The notes beneath the pieces are model-generated. The model was not told where the DNA came from. It did not search any database and was given only the letters and a program-made list of their open reading frames with translations. The position numbers and the translations under genes are program-made. From assembly GCA_951813535.1 (NCBI GenBank), contig OX638345.1, forward strand, positions 1,733,158-1,797,157: a stretch of 64,000 bases of DNA, given 5' to 3'. Source of the stretch: an uncultured Dehalococcoidia bacterium. Lineage in GTDB: Bacteria; Chloroflexota; Dehalococcoidia; Lucifugimonadales; UBA3495. Shown here piece after piece: positions 15,115 through 22,848 of this stretch (positions within the stretch are counted from its first letter, which is position 1; each line of letters begins with the position of its first letter).

Positions 15115-16602
15115 TCAGGATTGTTCACGAATGGGAAGACCTGCTTCTCTTAGAACATCCTCCACAGCGTATGCTAATCTCCAAGCCTTGCCCTTGATTG
15201 AGGATGTACTTCCACCCGTCCCTTTCTTGATGTGGTATGTGCCTGTCCCAAGAGGCCCGACGACAATGGTACCTTCTGACCCGTTTTCAACTGGAAAGTT
15301 CAGCGTAGCCACTATGAAATCGTCCTCAGTTACCTGAAAGTCCTTGATCGGGTCCGCGAAAAGGGAACACAAACGGCGTATGCACGGTTCAATGTGCCAG
15401 GCGGAACTGGCTACTCCAGGTTTGACGTCCCGGTTGCCCAAGATCCCGCCTACAGCGTATCGCAGCGCCTGGACGGCCGCGTAGGTGGTCGTCATTTCCT
15501 CCAGACCCTCGGGTAAATCCGTTAGGTCGTAACGATATGGCCCAATTGGCACGTTGTCGGGTTCATGGACGACTAGCGGCGGCCTACTAGGGGCCGACAA
15601 CAGGGCTCGGCCCGTCTGGGGGCGTTGTTGGTCCGCGGTGGGCTCACTATTTTTTCCGACTGTGGCAGCCTCAAAAGTGGCGCTGTCCTTTGACCATTTA
15701 ATCGTAGGCAATGTCAGACCATCAGTTTCCTGGTCGCGCGTTTCCATAGTCCCGAGCATCTCCAGAGAAACGCTGAGGTCTAATGTTTTGGGGGTCGTTT
15801 TGTCCTCTGTCAGCACCAAAAAACGGTATTCCCGCTGGTCGCGGTACTTATCGTGTTTCACGAATGCGGACCTGACTATGAAATCCCAGTTGTCCCGAGC
15901 GTCGGAAATCGTCCCGTAGGGGTCTTCCACGTATACCACTGGCCCGTGGAGGACCAATTGAGTCTCATGCTCGGTCACCAGTCGGAGTTCGCCGTCGTAC
16001 GAGTGTTTCATTTCTTCTGGCTTGCCTTGAGGCCCGAATTGCTCGGCGACCATTGAGGCGAGGGCGCGGGCAAACTTGCGGGGGCGAGATATGTACCACT
16101 TGTGGTCGTAGTCATCAGGCATGGTCGCTTGCCATCTGTCCGTCTCGTCGGCATCTGACGGCTCTACCGAAGCGCAAAAGATCCACCAGTTTTGACCGTA
16201 AGTGAGCCTTCGGGTCGTTGTTTCCGATCTCTTCACCGTACTGGTGTTGGTCGTGATGGGTGAACCCGCCAGTTCCGATGCCTTGTTGCGCTCAGAATCC
16301 AGGAGCCGGGCCGTTGCCAGGTCGTCGGGATGGTCGATACTCTCGGTAACCACAGTCTCGCGGGACGCATTACCTTCCCCGGGGTCTCGAATCAGGTTTT
16401 CACCATACTCCCTGAATAACTCTGGCTTGGAGATCCGCAGTGTCCTGCTGACTTCCGGAGCGTAGTTCGTGTTGCAGGCTTTGACCAAAATCGTAATGGG
16501 TAAATGCTGCTCGGGGTCGCGCAAATCAACGTAAGTCGTGCTAATCAGATTTCCGGCATCATTAATGTAGAAGCCCTCGTTCATCAGGAAGGGGCGTTCC
16601 AA
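15115..16602 (-). CDS. hypothetical protein of 495 residues
   Basis: The TTG at 16602 is chosen as start because AAAGGAG lies 7 bases upstream; the longer frame has no such signal. The protein is soluble. A central part (about residues 130-290) contains 'GQNWWIFCASVEP' and 'HDKYRDQREYRFLVL', the layout of DUF2971-like proteins, where a Trp-rich strand is followed by a 'K..DQREYRF' segment. The C-terminal 100 residues form a separate alpha/beta domain ('DFIVATLNFP', 'GTIVVGPLGTGTYHIKKGTG'). The family is not firmly recognised. It lies next to nuclease remnants and IS elements, so an accessory or defence role is possible. Confidence 0.7.
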   Translation of the reverse strand: MERPFLMNEGFYINDAGNLISTTYVDLRDPEQHLPITILVKACNTNYAPEVSRTLRISKPELFREYGENLIRDPGEGNASRETVVTESIDHPDDLATARLLDSERNKASELAGSPITTNTSTVKRSETTTRRLTYGQNWWIFCASVEPSDADETDRWQATMPDDYDHKWYISRPRKFARALASMVAEQFGPQGKPEEMKHSYDGELRLVTEHETQLVLHGPVVYVEDPYGTISDARDNWDFIVRSAFVKHDKYRDQREYRFLVLTEDKTTPKTLDLSVSLEMLGTMETRDQETDGLTLPTIKWSKDSATFEAATVGKNSEPTADQQRPQTGRALLSAPSRPPLVVHEPDNVPIGPYRYDLTDLPEGLEEMTTTYAAVQALRYAVGGILGNRDVKPGVASSAWHIEPCIRRLCSLFADPIKDFQVTEDDFIVATLNFPVENGSEGTIVVGPLGTGTYHIKKGTGGSTSSIKGKAWRLAYAVEDVLREAGLPIREQS

Positions 16603-16740
16603 TGTGCTTCTCCTTTGAGGTTTGATGGGAACGCTGCAGGCAACGTTGGTACTTGGGTTTTTTCCCGAAGGTTTGGAAGTCTTTGCACAAATAATCATTT
16701 TCGGGCAGATTTTTTATTCAACTGCGGCCTAAAACTTTAG

Positions 16741-16976
16741 TGTTATCAATAAAGAACGGCGGGACAGCATCCCGTCATAGAAATGTTGGTCGTACGGTGC
16801 TTTTGCTGCGTGTCGGTACTAGCGGAACCATTTCTTTGTTCCCTTGGAGTGGGTCTACGAAACCTCACTGGTCTTGCACAACTTGTGCGTAGCCTACTTC
16901 GACGAGCGTGTCCACCAAGCGGTCGTGGGCTTGAATGACGTAGTCAGAGAGCGGTAAACCTGAACGAGCCGAATAA
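16741..16976. other. gap with a short possible gene remnant
   Basis: A 44-residue frame (16823-16957, plus strand) without a clear start or binding site ends in 'HNLCVAYFDERVHQAVVGLN'. It may be a C-terminal gene fragment cut off by the flanking IS element. No family is recognised and nothing else is visible. Confidence 0.25.
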
Positions 16977-16985
16977 GAAACTATC

Positions 16986-17555
16986 TCAAAACAGCAATTG
17001 CCACTGCCGGCGATACCAGAGTAATGCGCAGGCCAGTTGCAGCAGTCCCAGATAGTTCGATGCTTTCTTGTCGTAGCGCACCAGTATTCCCCGGGACTTG
17101 GACAGCCAGCCCAGCGTCCGTTCGACCACCCACCGTCGCGCCGGATAGCGTTTCCGACCGTCGGACGTCAGCTTTTCCTCGCCAATGCGCCGGATGTGCG
17201 GAACATAGCCATGGTTCGCGACGGCCCTAGGACCGGTGGGATTGTCGTACCCCTTGTCCAGGCACAGGTTGGGGGCGTCGCCTCCATAATCTGCGGGGCG
17301 CACTACCACAATGCGCTCCAGCGTTTCCGCCAACAACTTCGTATCATGCACGTTGGCTCGGGCCAGCACCACGCTCAACGGGCCGCCCAGTCCTTCGACC
17401 AGGATGCTGCCGACCAGGATGCTGCCGACCAGGATGCTGCCGACCAGGATGCTGCGCTTGCTGCCCGCCTTGCCCCGGTCCGTGGGGTTGGGGCCAACCG
17501 CATCCCCCCGAAACGCGCTTTGCCCATGGCGCAGTCCGCCGCTTGCCATTCCCAC
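16986..17555 (-). CDS. IS5-family transposase, orfB
   Basis: This is the C-terminal half, probably fused to orfA by a -1 shift. It has 'NVHDTKLLAETLERIVVV', 'CLDKGYDNP' and 'RRWVVERTLGWLSKSRGILV' (catalytic Glu), typical of IS5-family enzymes. Between 'GSKRS' and 'EGLGGPL' it carries four tandem ILVGS-type units, which relatives lack. The insertion keeps the frame and lies on a loop before the second catalytic Asp region, so activity may be retained. Confidence 0.85.
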   Translation of the reverse strand: MGMASGGLRHGQSAFRGDAVGPNPTDRGKAGSKRSILVGSILVGSILVGSILVEGLGGPLSVVLARANVHDTKLLAETLERIVVVRPADYGGDAPNLCLDKGYDNPTGPRAVANHGYVPHIRRIGEEKLTSDGRKRYPARRWVVERTLGWLSKSRGILVRYDKKASNYLGLLQLACALLWYRRQWQLLF

Positions 17556-17860
17556 TGCACGCCGCCCAACTCGGCGCAGTCCGCCGCGAATACCGTCCAG
17601 ATGCGCTGGAACACCCCGCGCTCCACCCCGCGCTGGAAGGTGCGATGGATCGTGCTGTCATCCCCCAATTCCCTGGGCAAGTGGTTCCACTGGGACCCGC
17701 TGCGCAGCCGGAAGATGATGCCGTTGAGCATCAGCCGAGGGTCGGCCCGCTTCCGGCCAGTGGGCTTGGGCGGGTCCAGTTCCAGTATCACCGGGTGGAT
17801 CTGCTCCCAAAGGTGATCGGGAACCTCCCAGACGGTTGCCAATGTCGCACCGTCCTCCAT
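17375..17860 (-). CDS. IS5-family transposase, orfA
   Basis: The ATG at 17860 follows GGAGG. The first 115 residues or so form the N-terminal transposase region ('VPDHLWEQIHPVILELDPPK', 'RLRSGSQWNHLPRELG', 'STIHRTFQRGVERGVFQRIW'). At a GGGGGG run (about 17510-17516) the family sequence moves to the -1 frame, so a programmed shift is likely. The remaining tail in this frame is an out-of-frame reading of the repeat. Confidence 0.85.
   Translation of the reverse strand: MEDGATLATVWEVPDHLWEQIHPVILELDPPKPTGRKRADPRLMLNGIIFRLRSGSQWNHLPRELGDDSTIHRTFQRGVERGVFQRIWTVFAADCAELGGVQWEWQAADCAMGKARFGGMRLAPTPRTGARRAASAASWSAASWSAASWSAASWSKDWAAR
17397..17456. repeat. 15-bp tandem repeat, four copies, inside the transposase gene
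   Basis: The unit GACCAGGATGCTGCC occurs four times head to tail, the last with one mismatch. In the transposase frame it encodes repeated ILVGS. The length is a multiple of three, so the frame is kept. Slipped-strand expansion of one original copy is the simplest origin. Confidence 0.92.
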
Positions 17861-18029
17861 AGCCCACCTCCACACGCTTTTGCCTTATCCTAACCCCTCA
17901 ATCGCCGCCTGTTCACCTTTTGAGATAGTTTCTAAACTGGACTTTGTACATTGGGCCGATGAGTGAGAAGGCCACGCCCAGCTGGACGCATTTTTCGGCC
18001 AGGAAGTTTTCGAATGTCAGCGCTCAGCG

Positions 18030-19483
18030 CTCGACTTTGTACAAAAACTAGAAAAGTTATAAGGACAGGGTAAGCTTGACCAAATCACCACAAGAGGTCA
18101 AGCATGTCCTCCCTGCCCACCGTCATTGTAACCGTGCTGTTCCCCTTTGAGCACCTGTTCGACCGCAGGACCTGGCGCAAGGCCCAACTCCTGGTGGTGG
18201 GTGCGATCCTTTCTCCTGGCAAGCGCACGGTATCGTCCGCGCTGAGCATCCTGGGGATTGGCCAGAGCGGAGACTTCGCCGTCTTTCACCAGGTGCTCAA
18301 CCGGGCCCGGTGGCAGCCGCTGCAACTGAGCCGGGTGCTGTTGCTGCTGCTGATTGGCCGCTTGGGTTCATCCACCGAGCCCCTGGTGTTCGGCATCGAC
18401 GAGACGGTGGAGCGACGCTGGGGCCCAAAGATTGCGGCCAAGGGGAGGTATCGGGACCCGGTGCGCTCCACCGACGACCAGGTGGTGATGACTCCCGGAC
18501 TGCAATGGGTCAGCCTGATGCTGCTGACCCGTATCGGGTGGGCCGGTCGCCACTGGGCGTTGCCCTTCCTGACCGCGCTGGTACCGTCGAACCGCTATGA
18601 CTGGCTCAAGGGTCGTCGCCATAAGCGGTTCACCGACTACGCTCAGCAGATGCTGGACTGTCTGCGTCGGTGGCTGCCGGATCGGGACCTGGTGGTAGTC
18701 TGCGACGGCGGCTACGCCAAGCGTGATTTCCTGCTCCACTGCCAGAGCATGTCCAAGCCTATTGTCGTCATAACCAAACTGCGCAAAGACGCGTCCCTGT
18801 ACCAGCCAGCGCCGCCGCGACGGCCCGGTCAGATCGGCCGGCCCCGGGTGGTGGGAGCGCGACTGCCCAGTCCCACCGCGGTGCTGGACGATCCCGCCAC
18901 CCCATGGACCCCCTGCCGTGCCACCACATCCGACGGCGCCGATCTCATGATCGAGCTGACTTCTGGCGTGGCGCTGTGGTACCGCGGCGGCTATCCGTCG
19001 GTCCATCTGCGCTGGGTCGTGGTCCGGCACCTTGAAGAACCCCTGGGCCCCCACGCTTTGCTGTGCACCGACATCGACGCCGATCCCCTGCAGATCGTGC
19101 AGTGGTATCTGCTGCGTTGGCAGGTCGAGGTGACCTTCGAGGAACTGCGGGCTCACTTGGGCATGGAAACCCAGCGCCAGTGGTCCGAGCGTGCCATCGC
19201 CAGAACCACCCCCGCACTCTTTGGTTTGTTCAGCCTGGTGACCCTGGCGGCGGATGTCTTGATTGAACAGCAGGGCGGCATAGTGCCGCGGACCACGGCA
19301 TGGTATGCCAAAACCAACCCCACTTTCGCCGACGCCATCGCCCTGGTCAGGCGACACATCTGGGCACAGCAGGAGACTTTTGCCACGTCCGAGCCCAACT
19401 CTGAACTGATAAAACTCCCACGCGGGACATACCGCAGGATGATCGAGACCCTCGCTTATGCTGCCTGATTGTACAAACTCGAG
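18030..19483 (+). mobile_element. IS4/IS701-like insertion sequence, 1454 bp
   Basis: The ends are CTCGACTTTGTACAA and CTCGAGTTTGTACAA (14 of 15 identical). CGCTCAGCG is present at both flanks (18021-18029 and 19484-19492) and is the likely 9-bp target duplication. Because the flank is itself repetitive (GCGCTCAGCGC), the duplication could be shorter. One intact transposase gene is inside. Confidence 0.85.
18104..19468 (+). CDS. DDE transposase, IS4/IS701-like
   Basis: This 454-residue transposase starts at the ATG in 'caagcATG'. It has the RNase H-like DDE fold: 'VFGIDETVERRWGPK' (first Asp, around residue 97), 'LVVVCDGGYAKRDF' (second Asp, around 205) and 'WQVEVTFEELRAHLGMETQR' (Glu, around 348). 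The YLLRWQVEVTFEE helix is typical of IS4-related families. The frame is intact and the ends are near perfect, so it may be active. It runs nearly to the right repeat. Confidence 0.88.
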   Translation: MSSLPTVIVTVLFPFEHLFDRRTWRKAQLLVVGAILSPGKRTVSSALSILGIGQSGDFAVFHQVLNRARWQPLQLSRVLLLLLIGRLGSSTEPLVFGIDETVERRWGPKIAAKGRYRDPVRSTDDQVVMTPGLQWVSLMLLTRIGWAGRHWALPFLTALVPSNRYDWLKGRRHKRFTDYAQQMLDCLRRWLPDRDLVVVCDGGYAKRDFLLHCQSMSKPIVVITKLRKDASLYQPAPPRRPGQIGRPRVVGARLPSPTAVLDDPATPWTPCRATTSDGADLMIELTSGVALWYRGGYPSVHLRWVVVRHLEEPLGPHALLCTDIDADPLQIVQWYLLRWQVEVTFEELRAHLGMETQRQWSERAIARTTPALFGLFSLVTLAADVLIEQQGGIVPRTTAWYAKTNPTFADAIALVRRHIWAQQETFATSEPNSELIKLPRGTYRRMIETLAYAA

Positions 19484-19576
19484 CGCTCAGCGCCCACATT
19501 GGAAAACTCGTGGAGTTCAGCCGGTACCGAAAGTGCGCACGTTCGGCCTCAAACCCAAGCTTTGTACAAAGTCGAG

Positions 19577-20128
19577 CTAAATGGGCAGCTTGGGCTCCGC
19601 GCCGTCCGGCACGTCGATGTCAAATGCGTTGGCGTTGAAAGCCAGCAGCGAATAGTACCCGAAGAGCGTGGTCAACTCCGTCAACCCCAGGGCGCCGAAT
19701 TGATCGATGGCGGCCTGGAAGGTCGCGTCCGTGACGCGGTGGTTGTTGAACAACTCGGTGGCGTAGTTCACCACCGCCTGCTCGTCCGCCGGCAGTTGCG
19801 GCAGAGCTTTCCGGTCACGCAGGTTGTCCACGAACTCCGCGCTGATGCCCTGTTCCTTGGCGCGCACGGAATGGGCGAACCAGATGTACTGGCAGTCCAT
19901 GTTCCGAGCCGTCAGTATCATCGCCAGTTCCTGGATTCTCTTGGGTAGAGAGGACTCGTCGCGCAGGTAGTTGACCAGGTGGTTGGCCCGCTTGCGCATC
20001 TCGGGACTGTTGATCATGGCAGACCCGGGTCCGCTGGAAACCACGCCGCCGGAATTGGCGGTCTCGTGGTCGAATGCCTCTCGCAATTCCGCTGGAACCT
20101 GGTCGCGTGTCAAGATGGGCGTCCGCAT
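19577..20128 (-). CDS. carboxymuconolactone decarboxylase/AhpD-fold protein
   Basis: The ATG at 20128 has GGAGG 6 bases upstream, giving 183 residues. The helical CMD/AhpD fold is recognised from 'LPKRIQELAMILTARNMDCQ' through 'YIWFAHSVRAKEQG' (about residues 63-95). AhpD enzymes use CxxC; here there is a single Cys with the downstream His (C-x6-H), as in the CMD subgroup with no peroxidase chemistry. It may act on a hydroperoxide or lactone intermediate of the neighbouring catabolic genes. The start lies 213 bases from the divergent phosphotriesterase-like gene, so both may share a control region. A short mobile element abuts its stop. Confidence 0.85.
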   Translation of the reverse strand: MRTPILTRDQVPAELREAFDHETANSGGVVSSGPGSAMINSPEMRKRANHLVNYLRDESSLPKRIQELAMILTARNMDCQYIWFAHSVRAKEQGISAEFVDNLRDRKALPQLPADEQAVVNYATELFNNHRVTDATFQAAIDQFGALGLTELTTLFGYYSLLAFNANAFDIDVPDGAEPKLPI

Positions 20129-20341
20129 ATTTGCCTCCAGTGCTTTTCGCTCAATATAGACGGGCAGACGACTGAGGAGCAAGTTGCAAGGGCGGATGTA
20201 GCCGGAGCCGCCCCGCTCAACGTGAACGCCGGCCGCTGCACTGACGGGGTAACCGCGTGCTCCGGCGCCATCGTGCTCGTATCGCTTTGGCGGAATTCGT
20301 AATAGAATACTCGCATTCGCCCACGTCCAGGAGGGATGGCA

Positions 20342-21295
20342 ATGGCTACTGTGAACAGCGTACTGGGGCCCATCGATACCGACGACCTGGGGTTCACACT
20401 GAGCCATGAGCACGTGGGAACCAACGCCGCCGGTCTCCGCCACACCTACCCGGAAATCATCGACCGCGACGGCATCCGTGAACAGTCCATCGCCGCCATG
20501 CGCGCCGTCAGAGAGGATGGAGTCCGAACCATAATCGACGTGAGTACCTTCGACCTGGGACGGGACGTGCAGTTGATCCTCGAGGTCGCGCTGGGCAGCG
20601 ACATGCAGGTGGTGGTCGCCACCGGCAACCACCTGGCGGTGCCCCGGCCTTTCGGCGAAATCTCTCCCGACGTCATCGCCGAGCTTTACGTTCGCGAAAT
20701 CGAGGAGGGCATCGAGGGCACTGGGATCAAGGCCGGCATAATCAAGGTGGCCAGCGACGAGGGCGGGATTACCGCCGCACAGGAAAACGTGCTGCGGGCC
20801 GCCGCGCGTGCGCAGAAAGCCACCGGCGTCCCCATTTCGACCCACACCTGGTCGCCGGAACGGATCGGCGATGCCCAGGTGCGCATTCTTGAGGAAGAGG
20901 GGGTTGATCTCGACCGGGTGTACATCGGGCACAGCAACGACGATACCGACCTGGAGTACCTGCTGGGACTGTTGAGCAAGGGGGTGTGGTTGGGCTTGGA
21001 CCGTTATCCCGGCGGGTTCCGCCCCGGAACTCCGGACTGGGAGCAGCGAACTGAAGTCGCCAAAGCCCTGATGGACGCCGGGTTCACGCACCGCATATTC
21101 CTGTCTCACGACTACTCGGTACCCAAGGCGCGTCACGGCGCGGAGGTGCAGGAGCAGCGTCGCCGGGCGAATCCTGACGGCTACACCTTCATCCCCCGTT
21201 ACGTGCTGCCCCGCCTGAAGGAAATGGGAGCGTCGGACGAGGACATTCACCAGATCACCGTGGAAAATGCCCGGCGCTTTTTCGCCGGCGAGTAA
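20342..21295 (+). CDS. phosphotriesterase-family metal-dependent hydrolase
   Basis: The ATG at 20342 is preferred over 20336 because AGGAGG is 7 bases upstream. The 317-residue TIM barrel carries the full binuclear metal site: H22 and H24 in 'SHEH', the bridging Lys in 'GIIKVAS', His in 'STHTW', His in 'YIGHSND' and Asp in 'LSHDYS'. Family members hydrolyse phosphotriesters, lactones or related esters. The substrate cannot be read from sequence; a lactonase is most likely in this catabolic setting. It leads a plus-strand run with an MFS exporter-type transporter and a ThDP enzyme. Confidence 0.88.
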   Translation: MATVNSVLGPIDTDDLGFTLSHEHVGTNAAGLRHTYPEIIDRDGIREQSIAAMRAVREDGVRTIIDVSTFDLGRDVQLILEVALGSDMQVVVATGNHLAVPRPFGEISPDVIAELYVREIEEGIEGTGIKAGIIKVASDEGGITAAQENVLRAAARAQKATGVPISTHTWSPERIGDAQVRILEEEGVDLDRVYIGHSNDDTDLEYLLGLLSKGVWLGLDRYPGGFRPGTPDWEQRTEVAKALMDAGFTHRIFLSHDYSVPKARHGAEVQEQRRRANPDGYTFIPRYVLPRLKEMGASDEDIHQITVENARRFFAGE

Positions 21296-21327
21296 CCGCG
21301 CTTTCAGGATTCCACGGTAAAGCAGTC

Positions 21328-22845
21328 TTGATTTCGTCGCTATCCCGAAGCCCCCACTACAAGTGGTACGCCTTCGTCACCCTCGCGGTGGGCACCTTCG
21401 CTTCGGTGGTCGACCACGGTAGCGTGGGCGTCGCCCTGCCCACCATAGCGACTCACTTCCAGACCGACATTCCCAGCGTGCAGTGGCTGGTGATCGGATA
21501 CGCCATGACGATCATCGCGCTGCTGCTGCCCATGGGCCGGCTGGCGGATCTCATCACCTCGAAGCGGGTGTACATCATCGGCTCGGCCGTGATCATCGCC
21601 GGTTCCGTTGCCGCCGGCACCTCCACCGATCTGGGAGTGCTGATCATGTCGCGGATCGTGCAGGGAACCGGCGCCGCCATGACGCAGGGCACCGGCATGG
21701 CCATCATGATCGGCGCCTTTCCTCCCAACGAGCGGGGCAAGGCCATCGGCCTGATCATGACCATGGTGGGGACTGGGGCCGTGGCCGGTCCGGCGTTGGG
21801 CGGCCTCCTGGTGGACGCGTTTGGCTGGCGGTCGGTGTTCTTCGCGACTATACCCTTGGTGGCCATCAGCATCGTCCTGTGCATCGCGGTGCTGACCAGT
21901 GCGGACCAACTGCGCTCGGCCCGCGGCGCCGGCCGGAGCGGATTTGACTGGCTGGGAGCATTCTTGTCGTCCAGCGCGCTGCTGGCGCTGCTGCTTGGCA
22001 TCACCAATGCCCACCGCACCGGGTGGACTTCCCCGCCTATCCTGGGCGCGGCCGCCGCCTTCGTGGTTCTCCTAGCCGGTTTCATCTGGTGGGAACTCCG
22101 CATCTCCGCTCCCATGCTGAACCTGCGGATGTTCCGCCGGCGCAATTTTTTCCTGGGCGTGACGGCCAACTACCTCATGTTCATTGGTAGCTCGGCGATT
22201 CTGTTCATGACGCCGTTCTACCTGCAGAACGTGCTGGGATACAGCCCGTCCGTGGCAGGTCTGTGCGTGGTGCCGGGAGCCCTGTGCATGGCGTTCCTGG
22301 GACCGATCAGCGGACGGCTTTCCGACCGTTACGGTTGGCGCAAGTTCACCGTGACGGGGCTGTTGCTGTCCACCACCGGCATCGCCATTCTTTCCCAGGT
22401 GACCGCCGAATCCTCGCTGTTCCAGGTCATCCCCGGCCTGATGCTAACCTCCAGCGGAATGGGCACCTTCTACTCGCCAAACTCCAGTTCCATCCTGAGC
22501 GCGGTGGAACGGGAAAGCCACGGTGTTATTTCGGCGCTGGTCAACCTCATTCGCAACGCCGGAAACGTGGTCAGCGTCGCGGTCGCCACCGCAATCGTGA
22601 CCGCCACGATGGGATCGTTGGGCTACGAGCCCAGCCTGGACGCGGTGCGCGGCGGCGGGGCCAGCGGCGTGGGAGCGGCGTTCACCGTCGGCATGAAATA
22701 TGCTTTCTTCACCATGATCGGGGCGTTGTCGGTCGCGCTCTTCCTCTCGGCGCTGCCCACCCATCGGGAGGAGCAGGCCGTTACTTCCCGCCCCCAACCC
22801 GAACCCGCGCTGCGCCCAGCGACCGGCCCGGCACAGGAGGATTGA
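21328..22845 (+). CDS. MFS transporter, DHA2/EmrB-like with 14 membrane segments
   Basis: This 505-residue membrane protein starts at TTG 21328. It has about 14 hydrophobic segments, 'GRLADLITSKRVYIIGSAVI' (MFS motif A) between TM2 and TM3, and 'GTGAVAGPALGGLLVDAFGW' (motif C) in TM5, typical of the drug:H+ antiporter 2 group. It lies 33 bases after the phosphotriesterase-like gene and 3 bases before the ThDP enzyme, so the three form an operon. It probably moves a substrate or a toxic intermediate of this pathway. Confidence 0.88.
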   Translation: MISSLSRSPHYKWYAFVTLAVGTFASVVDHGSVGVALPTIATHFQTDIPSVQWLVIGYAMTIIALLLPMGRLADLITSKRVYIIGSAVIIAGSVAAGTSTDLGVLIMSRIVQGTGAAMTQGTGMAIMIGAFPPNERGKAIGLIMTMVGTGAVAGPALGGLLVDAFGWRSVFFATIPLVAISIVLCIAVLTSADQLRSARGAGRSGFDWLGAFLSSSALLALLLGITNAHRTGWTSPPILGAAAAFVVLLAGFIWWELRISAPMLNLRMFRRRNFFLGVTANYLMFIGSSAILFMTPFYLQNVLGYSPSVAGLCVVPGALCMAFLGPISGRLSDRYGWRKFTVTGLLLSTTGIAILSQVTAESSLFQVIPGLMLTSSGMGTFYSPNSSSILSAVERESHGVISALVNLIRNAGNVVSVAVATAIVTATMGSLGYEPSLDAVRGGGASGVGAAFTVGMKYAFFTMIGALSVALFLSALPTHREEQAVTSRPQPEPALRPATGPAQED

Positions 22846-22848
22846 CCC

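Larger units (their letters stand above)
16977..17932 (-). mobile_element. IS5-family insertion sequence with TNA target, 956 bp
   Basis: Perfect 15-bp inverted repeats (GAAACTATCTCAAAA) bound the element. Both flanks show TAA, a 3-bp duplication of the TNA type. Two overlapping frames encode the transposase. It carries an unusual internal 15-bp tandem repeat. Confidence 0.9.
17939..19572. mobile_element. short palindromic element (about 171 bp) split by the nested IS
   Basis: Outer ends GACTTTGTACA (17941 region) and TGTACAAAGTC (19562-19572) are inverted. Removing the inner IS and one copy of its target leaves about 171 bp whose halves partly pair with each other. The outer repeats match the core of the inner IS repeats, so this may be a MITE of the same family. 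Its right end lies 4 bases after the stop of the gene at 19577. Confidence 0.55.

Noticed and set aside
18368-19357. 329-codon minus-strand frame
   Set aside because: It is antisense to the intact IS4/IS701-like transposase.
20129-21250. Upstream extension of the CMD-fold gene
   Set aside because: The added part is antisense to the phosphotriesterase-like gene; GGAGG marks the start at 20128.
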